Origin: Thermanaerothrix daxensis
GTDB lineage: Bacteria > Chloroflexota > Anaerolineae > Anaerolineales > Anaerolineaceae
Assembly (NCBI RefSeq): GCF_001306145.1
Contig: NZ_LGKO01000005.1
Span: 823,443-887,442 of the forward strand
Length of the DNA: 64,000 nt
Reading direction: 5' to 3'
Shown: positions 44,870 to 53,626 of the stretch, one piece after another
Layout: each line of letters begins with the position of its first letter
How positions within the stretch are numbered: the stretch's first letter is position 1
Position numbers and translations under genes: made by a program
The notes under the pieces: generated by a model
The model's input: the letters and a program-made list of their open reading frames with translations, nothing else
What the model was told of the DNA's origin: nothing
The model's database searches: none

Positions 44870-45072
44870 TGGAGCCATGGAAACGCAATGCCCTGATTTT
44901 AGGGGCTGCCCTAGGGCTAATTTCGGGGGTTTTGGCTGCCTATTTGCTAATCCAGCGCGCCGAGCAATCTCAATCCCAGGTAAAACTGACTGCTCAGGAC
45001 GGGGTTAAGGTAGGAATAAGCGTGTTAAGTGTGCTGAGGCAGATTGCCGAATTGGGAAGCGGGCGGCGTTGA
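44866..45072 (+). CDS. Small membrane protein, YtxH-like
   Basis: The 68-residue protein starts MMEPWKRNALILGAALGLISG, with one glycine-rich helix and a hydrophilic tail, like the YtxH family. GAGGAG and AAGGT precede the start, which overlaps the preceding stop by 4 bases. The open frame runs further upstream, but the overlap and ribosome site favour this start. Confidence 0.65.
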   Translation: MMEPWKRNALILGAALGLISGVLAAYLLIQRAEQSQSQVKLTAQDGVKVGISVLSVLRQIAELGSGRR

Positions 45073-45115
45073 ACCTGTAGGACTGGGCGTAAAAAAGGGC
45101 GGAAAACGAATTCTT

Positions 45116-46126
45116 ATGGAGTCCCATTATTTGCGCTATGTGGTGGCTGGGCGTCTCCAGCGCGACTTTATCCTCCCCCTCGAAGGAAGGCCTTGCCTGG
45201 ACGTACCAGGGGGTGGCGCCATTTATGCAGCCGTAGGAATCTTGATTTGGGATCGTGCGGTTGGGTTGATCAGTCGGGTGGGTGAGGATTATCCCCAAGA
45301 GTGGCTGGAGGGGTTTGCGTCTTATGGGCTGGATACGCGGGGGATTCGCATTTTACCCCAGGCTGTCGACTTGCGCCGAGTGATTTGCCATCTGGAAGGC
45401 GCAGAAGAGGCAGGCAACCCACTGGCGTGGTTTGCGCAATTGGGAATTCCTGTTCCCAAAGCATTATTGGGCTATGTTCCGCCACACCGGAGCCTTAACC
45501 ATCCCGCTCATCCCACACCACTCACTTTGCGTTTGAATGACATTCCGGCGGATTATCTGGAAGCCACGGCGGCTCATCTTGCCCCCATGGATTATTTAAG
45601 TCACGCACTGCTTCCCTCGGCTCTGCGTAAGGGAAACATAACCACGATTACATTAGATCCAGGTAGCGAATATATGCATCCAGCCATGTGGGAGCAGATC
45701 CCCCCTCTTGTCCGGGGCGTCACGGCTTTTATCGTCGCCGAGGAGGATCTCAGGCATCTATTTCAGGGACGAAGTACAGATATCTGGGAAATGGCAGAAG
45801 CAATAGCCTCCTGGGGATGCGAGTTTGTGATCATTAAGCGCGGGGAAGCGGGGCAATATCTGTTTGAAAAAAGTGGGCGGAAACGCTGGGTGATACCGGC
45901 GTATCCTGCACGAGTTGCTGATCCAACAGGGGCTGGGGATGCGTTTGGGGGGGGATTTTTGGCCGGATACCGCCAAACCTACGACCCTTTAGAGGCAACG
46001 CTATGTGGGAATATCTCAGCCTCTCTTGTGGTGGAGGGTAGCGGTCCATTTTATGCCTTAGATGCTTTACCGGGCCTTGCCCAAGCGCGTCTTGAGGTTT
46101 TACGCGATTCCGTAAGTGTGCTGTGA
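45116..46126 (+). CDS. PfkB family carbohydrate kinase
   Basis: The 336-residue ribokinase-fold enzyme has an N-terminal GGGAIYAAVGILIW region and the C-terminal signature DPTGAGDAFGGGFLAG with the catalytic Asp. Residues 90-160 contain an unusual Pro/His-rich segment (YVPPHRSLNHPAHPTP) not typical of ribokinase. The substrate is unknown. Upstream in-frame codons to 45044 lack a start signal; the ATG at 45116 fits the domain. It overlaps the M20 peptidase as GTGA. Confidence 0.85.
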   Translation: MESHYLRYVVAGRLQRDFILPLEGRPCLDVPGGGAIYAAVGILIWDRAVGLISRVGEDYPQEWLEGFASYGLDTRGIRILPQAVDLRRVICHLEGAEEAGNPLAWFAQLGIPVPKALLGYVPPHRSLNHPAHPTPLTLRLNDIPADYLEATAAHLAPMDYLSHALLPSALRKGNITTITLDPGSEYMHPAMWEQIPPLVRGVTAFIVAEEDLRHLFQGRSTDIWEMAEAIASWGCEFVIIKRGEAGQYLFEKSGRKRWVIPAYPARVADPTGAGDAFGGGFLAGYRQTYDPLEATLCGNISASLVVEGSGPFYALDALPGLAQARLEVLRDSVSVL

Positions 46127-47247
46127 GTGATTCCATTCCCATTTCATTGATTGAGGATCTTAGAACCTATGTCTTGCAGCAGGCCTGTGCTATTCAGGCC
46201 ATTCCTGCTCCATCGCTCAGGGAGTCTCAGCGCGCCAGTTATCTAAAAGAGCAGTTGATCCAAATAGGCCTTCCAGAGGTGATACAGGACGAGGTGGGCA
46301 ATGTACTGGCATGTCTACCCGGAGGCAGCGGTGCGCCGCTGCTTCTGACGGCGCACTTAGACTCGGTGTTTTCAGAGGGGCAAAATCTTTCGTTAAGCCG
46401 TTCTGAAAGTAAGATCACCGGTCCCGGCATCGGGGATAATGCCTTGGGATTGGCGGTTCTACTGGGGATAGGACTTCTAGGGGCACAACACCAATGGCAT
46501 TTACCGGGTGATCTTTGGTTGGTAGCCACGGTCGGCGAAGAGGGGCACGGCGACTTAAAGGGAATGAAAGCCATTGTACGGCGCTTTGCGGCTCGCCCGG
46601 TAGCGTATTTGGTGCTGGAGGGAATTGGGCTGGGCAGAGTGGTGCATCGTGCCCTGGCGGTCAGGCGCTACCGGATTCATGTGCGGGCGCCTGGTGGGCA
46701 TCCCTGGGCAGCGCGGGAGATTCCCTCAGCCATTCATACCCTGATTGCCATTGCTCACGAGTTACTGCACGTTCCATTGCCTGCCTCTCCCCGCACCGTC
46801 ATAAATATTGGGGTGATTCAAGGTGGCGTTTCTGTGAATACTCGTGCCCCAGAGGCCTGGATGGACATGGAGCTGCGCTGTGAGGAAGAAACGCCTCTTG
46901 AAAACCTTGAGGTAGAGATCCAACGGGTGTTACGCCAGTACAGAGGATGGGGTAGGGGGATAAGTGTGGATCTGCTACATATGGGAAACCGTCCCGCAGG
47001 GTCTATTCCGCCCTCTCATCCTTTAGTGCAAAAGGTGCGGCTATGTTTGGCCCAATTTGGAATTGATGCGACATTGGAACAAGCCTCAACGGATGCCAGT
47101 GCCCCTTTGAGCCAGGGCTATCCGGCTGTCTGCATTGGTCTTGCTCGCGGGGGGCGCGCTCACACAGCTGAGGAATTTATTGAAATCGAGAGTGTCGCTC
47201 TTGGGCTTCGCCAAGTCGTGTGCCTGATCCAAAACATGTGGGATTAA
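46123..47247 (+). CDS. M20 family metallopeptidase
   Basis: The 374-residue di-zinc peptidase has the ligand motifs LLTAHLDSVF, GPGIGDNALG and the catalytic VGEEGHGD, a dimerisation lid in the middle, and RAHTAEEFIEIES with the last His ligand. It resembles the tripeptidase/acetylornithine deacetylase group and would cleave small peptides or acyl-amino acids. The start is GTG, overlapping the kinase stop by 4 bases. It ends 10 bases from the convergent transglutaminase gene. Confidence 0.9.
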   Translation: MSDSIPISLIEDLRTYVLQQACAIQAIPAPSLRESQRASYLKEQLIQIGLPEVIQDEVGNVLACLPGGSGAPLLLTAHLDSVFSEGQNLSLSRSESKITGPGIGDNALGLAVLLGIGLLGAQHQWHLPGDLWLVATVGEEGHGDLKGMKAIVRRFAARPVAYLVLEGIGLGRVVHRALAVRRYRIHVRAPGGHPWAAREIPSAIHTLIAIAHELLHVPLPASPRTVINIGVIQGGVSVNTRAPEAWMDMELRCEEETPLENLEVEIQRVLRQYRGWGRGISVDLLHMGNRPAGSIPPSHPLVQKVRLCLAQFGIDATLEQASTDASAPLSQGYPAVCIGLARGGRAHTAEEFIEIESVALGLRQVVCLIQNMWD

Positions 47248-47257
47248 GGGTTGTTAT

Positions 47258-49618
47258 CTACGAAAGACCTGACCTGGCCTCATTGGCCAGGGGTTTCTGC
47301 CTCAACCGCAGGCGCCAAGCCTCTTGCCAGAGTTTTTTCAGTGCCTGGCGTGCGTTGGTGAGATCAGCGGTATAAGGGCTGTAAAGCGCCTTTTCGTATT
47401 CGGTCAGAAATACTCGCGCGGGGGTTTCCAGGTCAGGATACTCATGAATCAGGGCGTAAATGTGCTCGGCTGGAGTTGTGCCGGTAGGGGCGATCTGCCG
47501 GAGTAATCGGCTGATCAGTTCAACCTGAAGAAATAGGCGTTCCATAGGGGTGAGACGAACGTAATTGGCCCATAAGTGTAACCATCTGGGTGCTTGCCAG
47601 CCCCGGTTCAATAACTCTCGCTCGAGATAAACAGCGAGCGAACGCTCTGGACTGGTGCGTAGAATCTGGTTCATTCGGAGCACTGCATACACCAGTCCTC
47701 CTAAGGCAAACCCAACCAGTAGGAAGGGCACGAAACGGTCAAAGGTAGTGCTGTCAAGGGGAGAGGCCACGTTATTATTTCCGTCTATTTCTGCTTCCTC
47801 AAGGCGGTTAAATTGCTCAGCCAGTTCACGTGTGTTGCTGCGGGATGGGTTGGCTACTGGTGGGGTAAGCTCTTCCTGTAAGTTGGCCCCCGAAGGGCGA
47901 ACAATCAACGGTTGAGCCGAAGTGGGTTCAAATTCGACCCACCCGATTCCTGGGAAGTAGACTTCGGGCCAGGCGTGACTGTGTTTCTGACGCACTGTAA
48001 ACTGGGTATTGGTGGGGTCGGGTTCCCCCTGCGCGTAGCCCACGGCAAGACGGGCTGGAATTCCTAGAGAGCGCACCAATAGCACTTCCGCAGTTGCATA
48101 ATAATTACAGAAACCGCGCTTGAGATCGAACAAAAACCACAGGATGGGATCGCGATCTCGGGGAGGAGTGGGGATGGTGGTCGAATAAATGTAATTTTCA
48201 CGCAGGTACTGGGTGATGGCAACTACCTGATCGTAGGGGTTGTCTAATTCCCCGGCAATGGTCCCTGCTAGTTTAGAAAAGGTGAGGGGTATGGGTACAT
48301 TTAGGTAGCGTTCGCGAATCCAATCCGGGTAATCGCGGCCTGCGGCGCGTAAATCGGCCTCCGTGGGATTGGCGATCAGCGATTGGACAGTATAGCGCTC
48401 TTCAGGTCGAAGCAGAGGGTGTACCTTGAGAGCGAGCGCCTCGAGTGGGGGAATCTCTGCCAACGGGCGCTGGTCAATCAGGGCGGTAACTGGACGATCT
48501 ACGCTCAGGGGAATAGAAGGCGCGTAGAGCGTTTCCAGGTGACGATTGGCCTCAATGGTGAATTCAATATTCACACGGTCGCGATAAAGAAGATTAGGTG
48601 AGGTAAGGAATTCGCCGGCTTCAAAAGGCACCTCTTCCTCAAAGGTGTTTCTCCAGACCCCGTTCTCATACGTGTCGTAGATGTAAGCGCGCCAATAGTA
48701 CACAGCCCCCTCTGGGCGGGGTTGGCTGGCCTGAGCGGTGAAAACCACGTCTTCTGAGAGGGATACGCCGGTGCCTAGATTCAGGTTGGCTGAGTAAACC
48801 TGCACGGTAATCACGGCTGGCCCGCGCAGAGGAGCAAAGAGGTTTTCCATCCGTTTGCGCAGCGTCAACCAGGAAGAACGCAGCCAGGTCGCACCCTCTG
48901 GCGTCTCGACAGCAGAGGTGGTCAGATTAGCAGCGTTCCAGGCCAGCAGAACTATCACCAGAGTAATACCCAAAGCCCATTTGCCGAGCGTAAACTCGGT
49001 TTCCATATCTACGGCTGTAGCCGTGCGTTCCCATTGGGCAGCGTTGTGGTGGTAATGGAGCAGGGTGATCAAGAGCAGGCTCAGGACAACGTAAGTTGCC
49101 AGGGCGGTCCCCTTCTGTCCCAAAGTGGGGTGGTAGATGTCTACTAACACAATGGAGACACCACCGATGATTATGGGGATCCAGGGGCGCCCATAGCGCA
49201 CTTGCAAATAGCCAGCACTCAAACTAATACCCCAAAAAAGCAATAGCATGCTGCTCAGAAAGAGCAGCGGATCGGTCACGGGCCGATTGTTAACAAACTG
49301 GTATGTAGCCCAGTACAGGCGTGCGTAGAGAGTATTTAATCGAGCAAGCCAGAGGGATTGGTCTTGAATAAGCAACCCCAATTGCCAGGGTACGAAAAAG
49401 GCGGTGTAGCCCACACCGAGAGCCAAAGCCAGCCGGCGAGGGAAACGACTGTATCCTAAGGCTAGGCCCAGCAATCCACCGGCCAGCACAGCTTGAGTCA
49501 CCTTCTCTAGATTTTCCGTCCAGCCAGTGCTGCTCAGGTGCGAGGCGGCTACTGTCATCGCGGCGAGGAGACAAACCGCGGTTGGGAAGGAAAACCAGCG
49601 TTCCGGTTTTGCCTGCAT
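47258..49618 (-). CDS. Transglutaminase-like membrane protein (TgpA type, DUF3488/DUF4129)
   Basis: The protein has 786 residues: six or so N-terminal helices, an external transglutaminase core (about 430-600), another helix (FVPFLLVGFALGGLVYAVL) and a cytoplasmic DUF4129-like end. The triad region shows Cys in KRGFCNYYA, His in KHSHAWPEV, and VEFEPTS, where the third residue is Glu rather than the usual Asp. Function of the family is unsettled; peptidase and cell envelope roles are known for TgpA. The start is ATG at 49618, 6 bases after a TACACT box, so probably leaderless. Confidence 0.88.
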   Translation of the reverse strand: MQAKPERWFSFPTAVCLLAAMTVAASHLSSTGWTENLEKVTQAVLAGGLLGLALGYSRFPRRLALALGVGYTAFFVPWQLGLLIQDQSLWLARLNTLYARLYWATYQFVNNRPVTDPLLFLSSMLLLFWGISLSAGYLQVRYGRPWIPIIIGGVSIVLVDIYHPTLGQKGTALATYVVLSLLLITLLHYHHNAAQWERTATAVDMETEFTLGKWALGITLVIVLLAWNAANLTTSAVETPEGATWLRSSWLTLRKRMENLFAPLRGPAVITVQVYSANLNLGTGVSLSEDVVFTAQASQPRPEGAVYYWRAYIYDTYENGVWRNTFEEEVPFEAGEFLTSPNLLYRDRVNIEFTIEANRHLETLYAPSIPLSVDRPVTALIDQRPLAEIPPLEALALKVHPLLRPEERYTVQSLIANPTEADLRAAGRDYPDWIRERYLNVPIPLTFSKLAGTIAGELDNPYDQVVAITQYLRENYIYSTTIPTPPRDRDPILWFLFDLKRGFCNYYATAEVLLVRSLGIPARLAVGYAQGEPDPTNTQFTVRQKHSHAWPEVYFPGIGWVEFEPTSAQPLIVRPSGANLQEELTPPVANPSRSNTRELAEQFNRLEEAEIDGNNNVASPLDSTTFDRFVPFLLVGFALGGLVYAVLRMNQILRTSPERSLAVYLERELLNRGWQAPRWLHLWANYVRLTPMERLFLQVELISRLLRQIAPTGTTPAEHIYALIHEYPDLETPARVFLTEYEKALYSPYTADLTNARQALKKLWQEAWRLRLRQKPLANEARSGLS

Positions 49619-49624
49619 AATTTG

Positions 49625-49654
49625 AGTGTACAATAATAGCAATCGGTTCGTCAA
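49625..49654 (-). promoter_or_regulatory. Promoter of the transglutaminase-like gene, leaderless type
   Basis: Minus strand: TTGACG (49649-49654), 18-base spacer, TACACT (49625-49630), then 6 bases and ATG. No ribosome site lies before the ATG. Confidence 0.55.
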
Positions 49655-49691
49655 TTGCCATGGCTAAAAATCATACCAGAGGTATCTTATT

Positions 49692-50693
49692 ATGGATCAG
49701 ATCACCTGGGTGATCGCCTTCCAAAATCTGGGATTATGGTTACAGCCTTTGATGTCTTTCATTTCCACGTTAGGGACTGAGCAGTTTTATTTGCTGGTCA
49801 TGCCGTGGATTTTCTGGTGTGTGGATGCTACGATTGGTATGCAGTTTGCCCTTTTATTGCTAATCAGCAGTGCCCTCAATACCTACCTGAAGTTCATCTT
49901 CCATGCGCCTCGGCCTTTCTGGTTGGATAGGCGGGTTCAGGCATTGACAGTAGAGACCTCATTTGGCATTCCCTCAGGACATGCTCAGAATGCTGCCAGT
50001 TTATGGGGGTTTGGGGCTGTTTTGGCCCGGAACAAAGGAATCAAGTGGGTGATCGGTCTGGTCATCCTCGTCATTGGTCTCTCGCGGATCTACCTGGGGG
50101 TCCACTTTATTAGTGATGTGCTCGCGGGATGGCTGGTTGGGGCTCTATTGCTGTGGGCTTTCCTGCGGTTGGCGCCTTGCTTTTCGCGTTGGTGGGGATT
50201 CCTTTCCATGCCAAGACAATTGGTGTTTGCGGCGGTCTCCTCGGTGGCTATTCCGGTCATCGGTTGGGGGCTTGCTATGGCGTTTCGAACCTGGGCACTT
50301 CCTGAGGAGTGGGTGGCGATTGTCCAAAGTAAAATCGGGCTCATCCCACTGCAACCCTTCTCGCTGGATGGGCTGATCACCATTGCAGGAACGTGGCTGG
50401 GGGCTTTGGCAGGGTGGATCATCTGCACACACCGATGGGGAAGTTATCCCTCAGGAGGCACTCTAACGCAACGGGTTCTGCGTTATAGCATTGGCTTGAT
50501 AGGTCTGGGGGTGTTCTACGCAGGATTAGGCATGGCCTCTGGGCGATTCTTAAGTTCTCTGGACGGCAGTAGCGAAAACCTGCTCGGAATGGTCTTACGG
50601 TATTTCAGGTATGGGATTGTGGGGGCATGGGTTACAGCAGGAGCTCCCTGGATTTTCAAGGTATTACGTCTGTACGGTGCAAAAGGAGGTTGA
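49692..50693 (+). CDS. PAP2 family membrane phosphatase
   Basis: The 333-residue protein contains all three PAP2 motifs: KFIFHAPRPFW, PSGHAQNA and SRIYLGVHFISD. Such enzymes dephosphorylate lipid pyrophosphates, for example undecaprenyl pyrophosphate, outside the membrane. After the core (to about residue 165) there are about four further helices that the basic family does not need. AGAGG lies 9 bases before the ATG. It is followed by a YtxH-like gene after 3 bases. Confidence 0.92.
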   Translation: MDQITWVIAFQNLGLWLQPLMSFISTLGTEQFYLLVMPWIFWCVDATIGMQFALLLLISSALNTYLKFIFHAPRPFWLDRRVQALTVETSFGIPSGHAQNAASLWGFGAVLARNKGIKWVIGLVILVIGLSRIYLGVHFISDVLAGWLVGALLLWAFLRLAPCFSRWWGFLSMPRQLVFAAVSSVAIPVIGWGLAMAFRTWALPEEWVAIVQSKIGLIPLQPFSLDGLITIAGTWLGALAGWIICTHRWGSYPSGGTLTQRVLRYSIGLIGLGVFYAGLGMASGRFLSSLDGSSENLLGMVLRYFRYGIVGAWVTAGAPWIFKVLRLYGAKGG

Positions 50694-50696
50694 ACC

Positions 50697-50924
50697 ATGC
50701 GCCAGATAGGTCGTTTCCTAATGGGTCTGTTAGTTGGTTGGGTTGTGGGAAGCCTGGTAGGCCTTCTGCTGGCACCGGCACCGGGCCCGAGCACACAGCA
50801 GCGGATTGTACAGGCTTATCAGAAGTTTCTGGCGGATATTCAAGAAGCCGCCAGGGCGCGGCGGCATGAGTTGGAGCAGGAACTGGAGCGGTTGCGCAGG
50901 GGCGGAGGGACATCAACGGCGTAG
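50697..50924 (+). CDS. YtxH-like small membrane protein
   Basis: The 75-residue protein begins with a glycine-rich helix (FLMGLLVGWVVGSLVGLLLAP) and ends with a charged helix rich in Glu and Arg. This matches the YtxH layout (PF12732), of unknown function. AAAGGAGG before the ATG is a strong ribosome site. It is co-transcribed with the PAP2 gene. Confidence 0.8.
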   Translation: MRQIGRFLMGLLVGWVVGSLVGLLLAPAPGPSTQQRIVQAYQKFLADIQEAARARRHELEQELERLRRGGGTSTA

Positions 50925-50934
50925 CGGGGTTTCC

Positions 50935-52947
50935 TCATCGTCGTTCTAAGAGCAGGCGGTAGGTGGCTGGCTGGCGGGTGAAGCGGGTGGTGCCGCTAAT
51001 GACCAGCGTAGCTGTGTCCCGCGTATCCAGGGTGAACTCAAATTGAGCGCGTTGGTTGGCACCTAAGGCCAGGGGCTCAATAGAGGTGGTTCGGCCTTGA
51101 CGGATGAGAGTCAGGCGGAAGGTTTGAGGTAAGCGGTTTTGGATGCGTACAAACCCTTCTGCCTGCCAGCCTCCTTCATCTTGCTCAAAGTCGCTGAAAT
51201 AATTAATCGCTGGGATGGCCACATCATCCAGCAAAAAACCCTCACCATTAACAGCGGCATCCGTGATGTACTCAAAGCGCAAGGTCACGCGCTTGCCGGC
51301 AAATTGAGACAGGTCAACGTGCTCTTGAATATACCCCTGACTGCTGCCGTTGTAGCCACAGCCATAAGAGTTACCCGAGGGGTCATTAAGGGTACACGAT
51401 GGGGTGGTAAGTATCTGCCAATCCTCACCGTTCTCAGAAGCCAGCAGGTAAAGATAGTCGTAGTCTTTTTCCAGGTCATACCAGGTCCAGTAGGTAAGGG
51501 TAATGGGCCCTTCAATAGACGTGAAGTCGAACGTCTGGGTTAACGTCATGTCTGATTCGTCCCCCTTGTTTGACCAGAAGGCATAATTCCCTGAATAGGC
51601 CCCTACGGGGAGCACACCAACTTCGTGGTTGCCCTCGAAGTGCAGGCGCCAGCGCCCGGGGCAGGTAATTTGGATGTAATCGGTTCCATACTGGTGGACC
51701 GTCCCGGTGATCTCACTGGTATCACACGATTGGAGATCTTCGGTTACCGTGAAGGTTGGCGGGATGTCATAGCGGTGGTAGGTGTATCGCCCGTCGGCCA
51801 ATGATGCATCTTGTAAATAATTGGTGATCGTCCAATCCACGAAGACATCATCGGCGGTGTAGTATTGTCCTGTTATTGGATCGATAGCGCCCATGTCCCT
51901 AAGCACAGCATCGAGGCTATCCATACCGTTATCCGGGTGTGCCACCAGGGCCTGTGTGGCTTTTTCGCCAAAACGATCCAGAAAATAGGCCACGAACAGA
52001 AACGAAGCGCCGTAATGGGGAGTGGTGGCATTGGGGTCGTTCGGCCAATCGTTTAATTGCAGGTCGGGTTCGCGAGCGAAAAGATAATCAAAACCACCGG
52101 GGTCATAGCCATTAAGAAAGGCGGCTAACTCTGAAAAACCTTCATTCAGCCAGGATTCTTCATTGCGATCGCGATACCAGTGGATCATGTGTTGAAATTC
52201 GTGTGCTAACACACCATAGGTATAAGGGTCGTCCAAGGGGGTATTGTCGGCGTTGACGATGAACATCTCGTGGGCATTCGAATATTCCTGAGCCAGCGGA
52301 TGTATAGAGTCAGAAGAGGAGAAATAAGCAGCAACTGAATTGCCCAGATTTGAAGCATACAAGATATATATGCGCGGGTCATTGTCAATGCCTGGGTTCC
52401 ATTCGCTGCCGAAGAATTCGCGCGTGGTGGGGTAAATGTGTTTGCAAAATGTCTCGGCCAGGTCTTGTAGATCACTGGTGCGGTAACTAATTCCCTCCTC
52501 AATCCAGAAATAGGCACAATCGGCAGCGTAGGCGAGCTCGGCCGTCACGCTAAAATTCTGATTGGTGTCTACATTGGCCACCCAGAAGGATTCGCGATCT
52601 CCCAGCCGATAGGGGCGCGCGGGTTGCATAGAGGGGATAAAGCGCTTGCCCTCCAGGCGACGTGCCAGGTCGTTTAAGTCGCGGCTTGGGACGGTGGTAT
52701 TGCGCAGACGTTCAAGCGTTTCATAGGGTCCCTCAGGGACAGGATCCGGAGAAGTGGAGTAGGGGGTTAAGGTAAACCGGGGGATAGTAGAAGTTTCAAG
52801 ATGGCTGAGCGGAGTAGGAGAGGAGAGAGAAGAAGTGGACTGAATTAATAACAGCCCAATGCCCATTCCTGTCATAACCAGAACCAAGCAACAGCAAAAC
52901 ATAAAGGCGATTAAACCGATAACGATCCACCAAATATTCCGATTCAT
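50935..52947 (-). CDS. Membrane-anchored zinc metalloprotease (HExxH, M6/M30-like) with beta-sandwich domains
   Basis: The protein has 670 residues. One N-terminal helix (about 5-35) exports and probably anchors it. The catalytic region has VLAHEFQHMIHW (HExxH) and the third ligand region NEGFSELAAFL. After it come two beta-rich parts, the first with MAM or immune-inhibitor-A character (TLTYWTWYDLEKDYDYLYL), the second without a match. It should cut proteins outside the cell. AAAGGAG precedes the ATG. It is the last gene of a five-gene minus-strand run. Confidence 0.85.
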   Translation of the reverse strand: MNRNIWWIVIGLIAFMFCCCLVLVMTGMGIGLLLIQSTSSLSSPTPLSHLETSTIPRFTLTPYSTSPDPVPEGPYETLERLRNTTVPSRDLNDLARRLEGKRFIPSMQPARPYRLGDRESFWVANVDTNQNFSVTAELAYAADCAYFWIEEGISYRTSDLQDLAETFCKHIYPTTREFFGSEWNPGIDNDPRIYILYASNLGNSVAAYFSSSDSIHPLAQEYSNAHEMFIVNADNTPLDDPYTYGVLAHEFQHMIHWYRDRNEESWLNEGFSELAAFLNGYDPGGFDYLFAREPDLQLNDWPNDPNATTPHYGASFLFVAYFLDRFGEKATQALVAHPDNGMDSLDAVLRDMGAIDPITGQYYTADDVFVDWTITNYLQDASLADGRYTYHRYDIPPTFTVTEDLQSCDTSEITGTVHQYGTDYIQITCPGRWRLHFEGNHEVGVLPVGAYSGNYAFWSNKGDESDMTLTQTFDFTSIEGPITLTYWTWYDLEKDYDYLYLLASENGEDWQILTTPSCTLNDPSGNSYGCGYNGSSQGYIQEHVDLSQFAGKRVTLRFEYITDAAVNGEGFLLDDVAIPAINYFSDFEQDEGGWQAEGFVRIQNRLPQTFRLTLIRQGRTTSIEPLALGANQRAQFEFTLDTRDTATLVISGTTRFTRQPATYRLLLERR

Positions 52948-52975
52948 GGCATCTCCTTTACCTAATAATGGGCTG

Positions 52976-53623
52976 TCAAAGGGCAGTTTTATTATCCAGC
53001 CAGGGGTTCTGTGAGCGTTCCTCGGCTATTGTGGTTTCTGGACCATGTCCCGGAAGCAAACGTGTGTGGGGGGGAAGGGTGAGTACCTGTTCGGTGATAC
53101 TGCGATGGAGTTGTTCAAAATCACCGCCGGGCAGATCTGTGCGACCAACACCATGGTAAAAAATTAGATCACCACAGAATACGATTCCTTGGGAAGGCAA
53201 TAAGAAAATCACGTGGCCGGGAGAGTGGCCGGGGGTATGACGAACCTCGATTAGAGTTTCTCCAAATTTGAGGACCTGGCCGTGAAAGAAGGTGAAATTT
53301 GGATCCACCTGGACGTTCAATGACCACCCGAACCAGTCGGCCCCACCGTTTTGGTGCCAGATGGGTGAATCGGCAGGGTGTAACCCTATCTTGAGGTGGG
53401 GGATTCGGCTAGCAAGGGTTGGGACTCCCGCAATGTGATCAAAATGTGCATGGGTGATCCAGATTTGAGTGAGTTGAAGATTCTCTTTTTCTAACGTGTC
53501 GAGGAGAACTTCACACTCAAAGGAGGGGTCAATGACGATGGCTTCGCGGCGAGGGATTTCAATAAGCAGGTAAGTGTTATTTGCCAGAGGGCCCAATTTG
53601 AATGATCTGATCTCAAGCGGCAT
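52976..53623 (-). CDS. MBL-fold metallo-hydrolase, glyoxalase II-like
   Basis: The 215-residue protein has the zinc motif THAHFDHIAG, HTPGHSPGHVIF, GDLIFYHGVGRTDLPGG and LPGHGPET. It resembles hydroxyacylglutathione hydrolase-like proteins, but lacks the long C-terminal glutathione-binding domain. Substrate unknown. GGAGG lies before the ATG; it starts 3 bases after the MFS stop. Confidence 0.9.
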   Translation of the reverse strand: MPLEIRSFKLGPLANNTYLLIEIPRREAIVIDPSFECEVLLDTLEKENLQLTQIWITHAHFDHIAGVPTLASRIPHLKIGLHPADSPIWHQNGGADWFGWSLNVQVDPNFTFFHGQVLKFGETLIEVRHTPGHSPGHVIFLLPSQGIVFCGDLIFYHGVGRTDLPGGDFEQLHRSITEQVLTLPPHTRLLPGHGPETTIAEERSQNPWLDNKTAL

Positions 53624-53626
53624 GGA

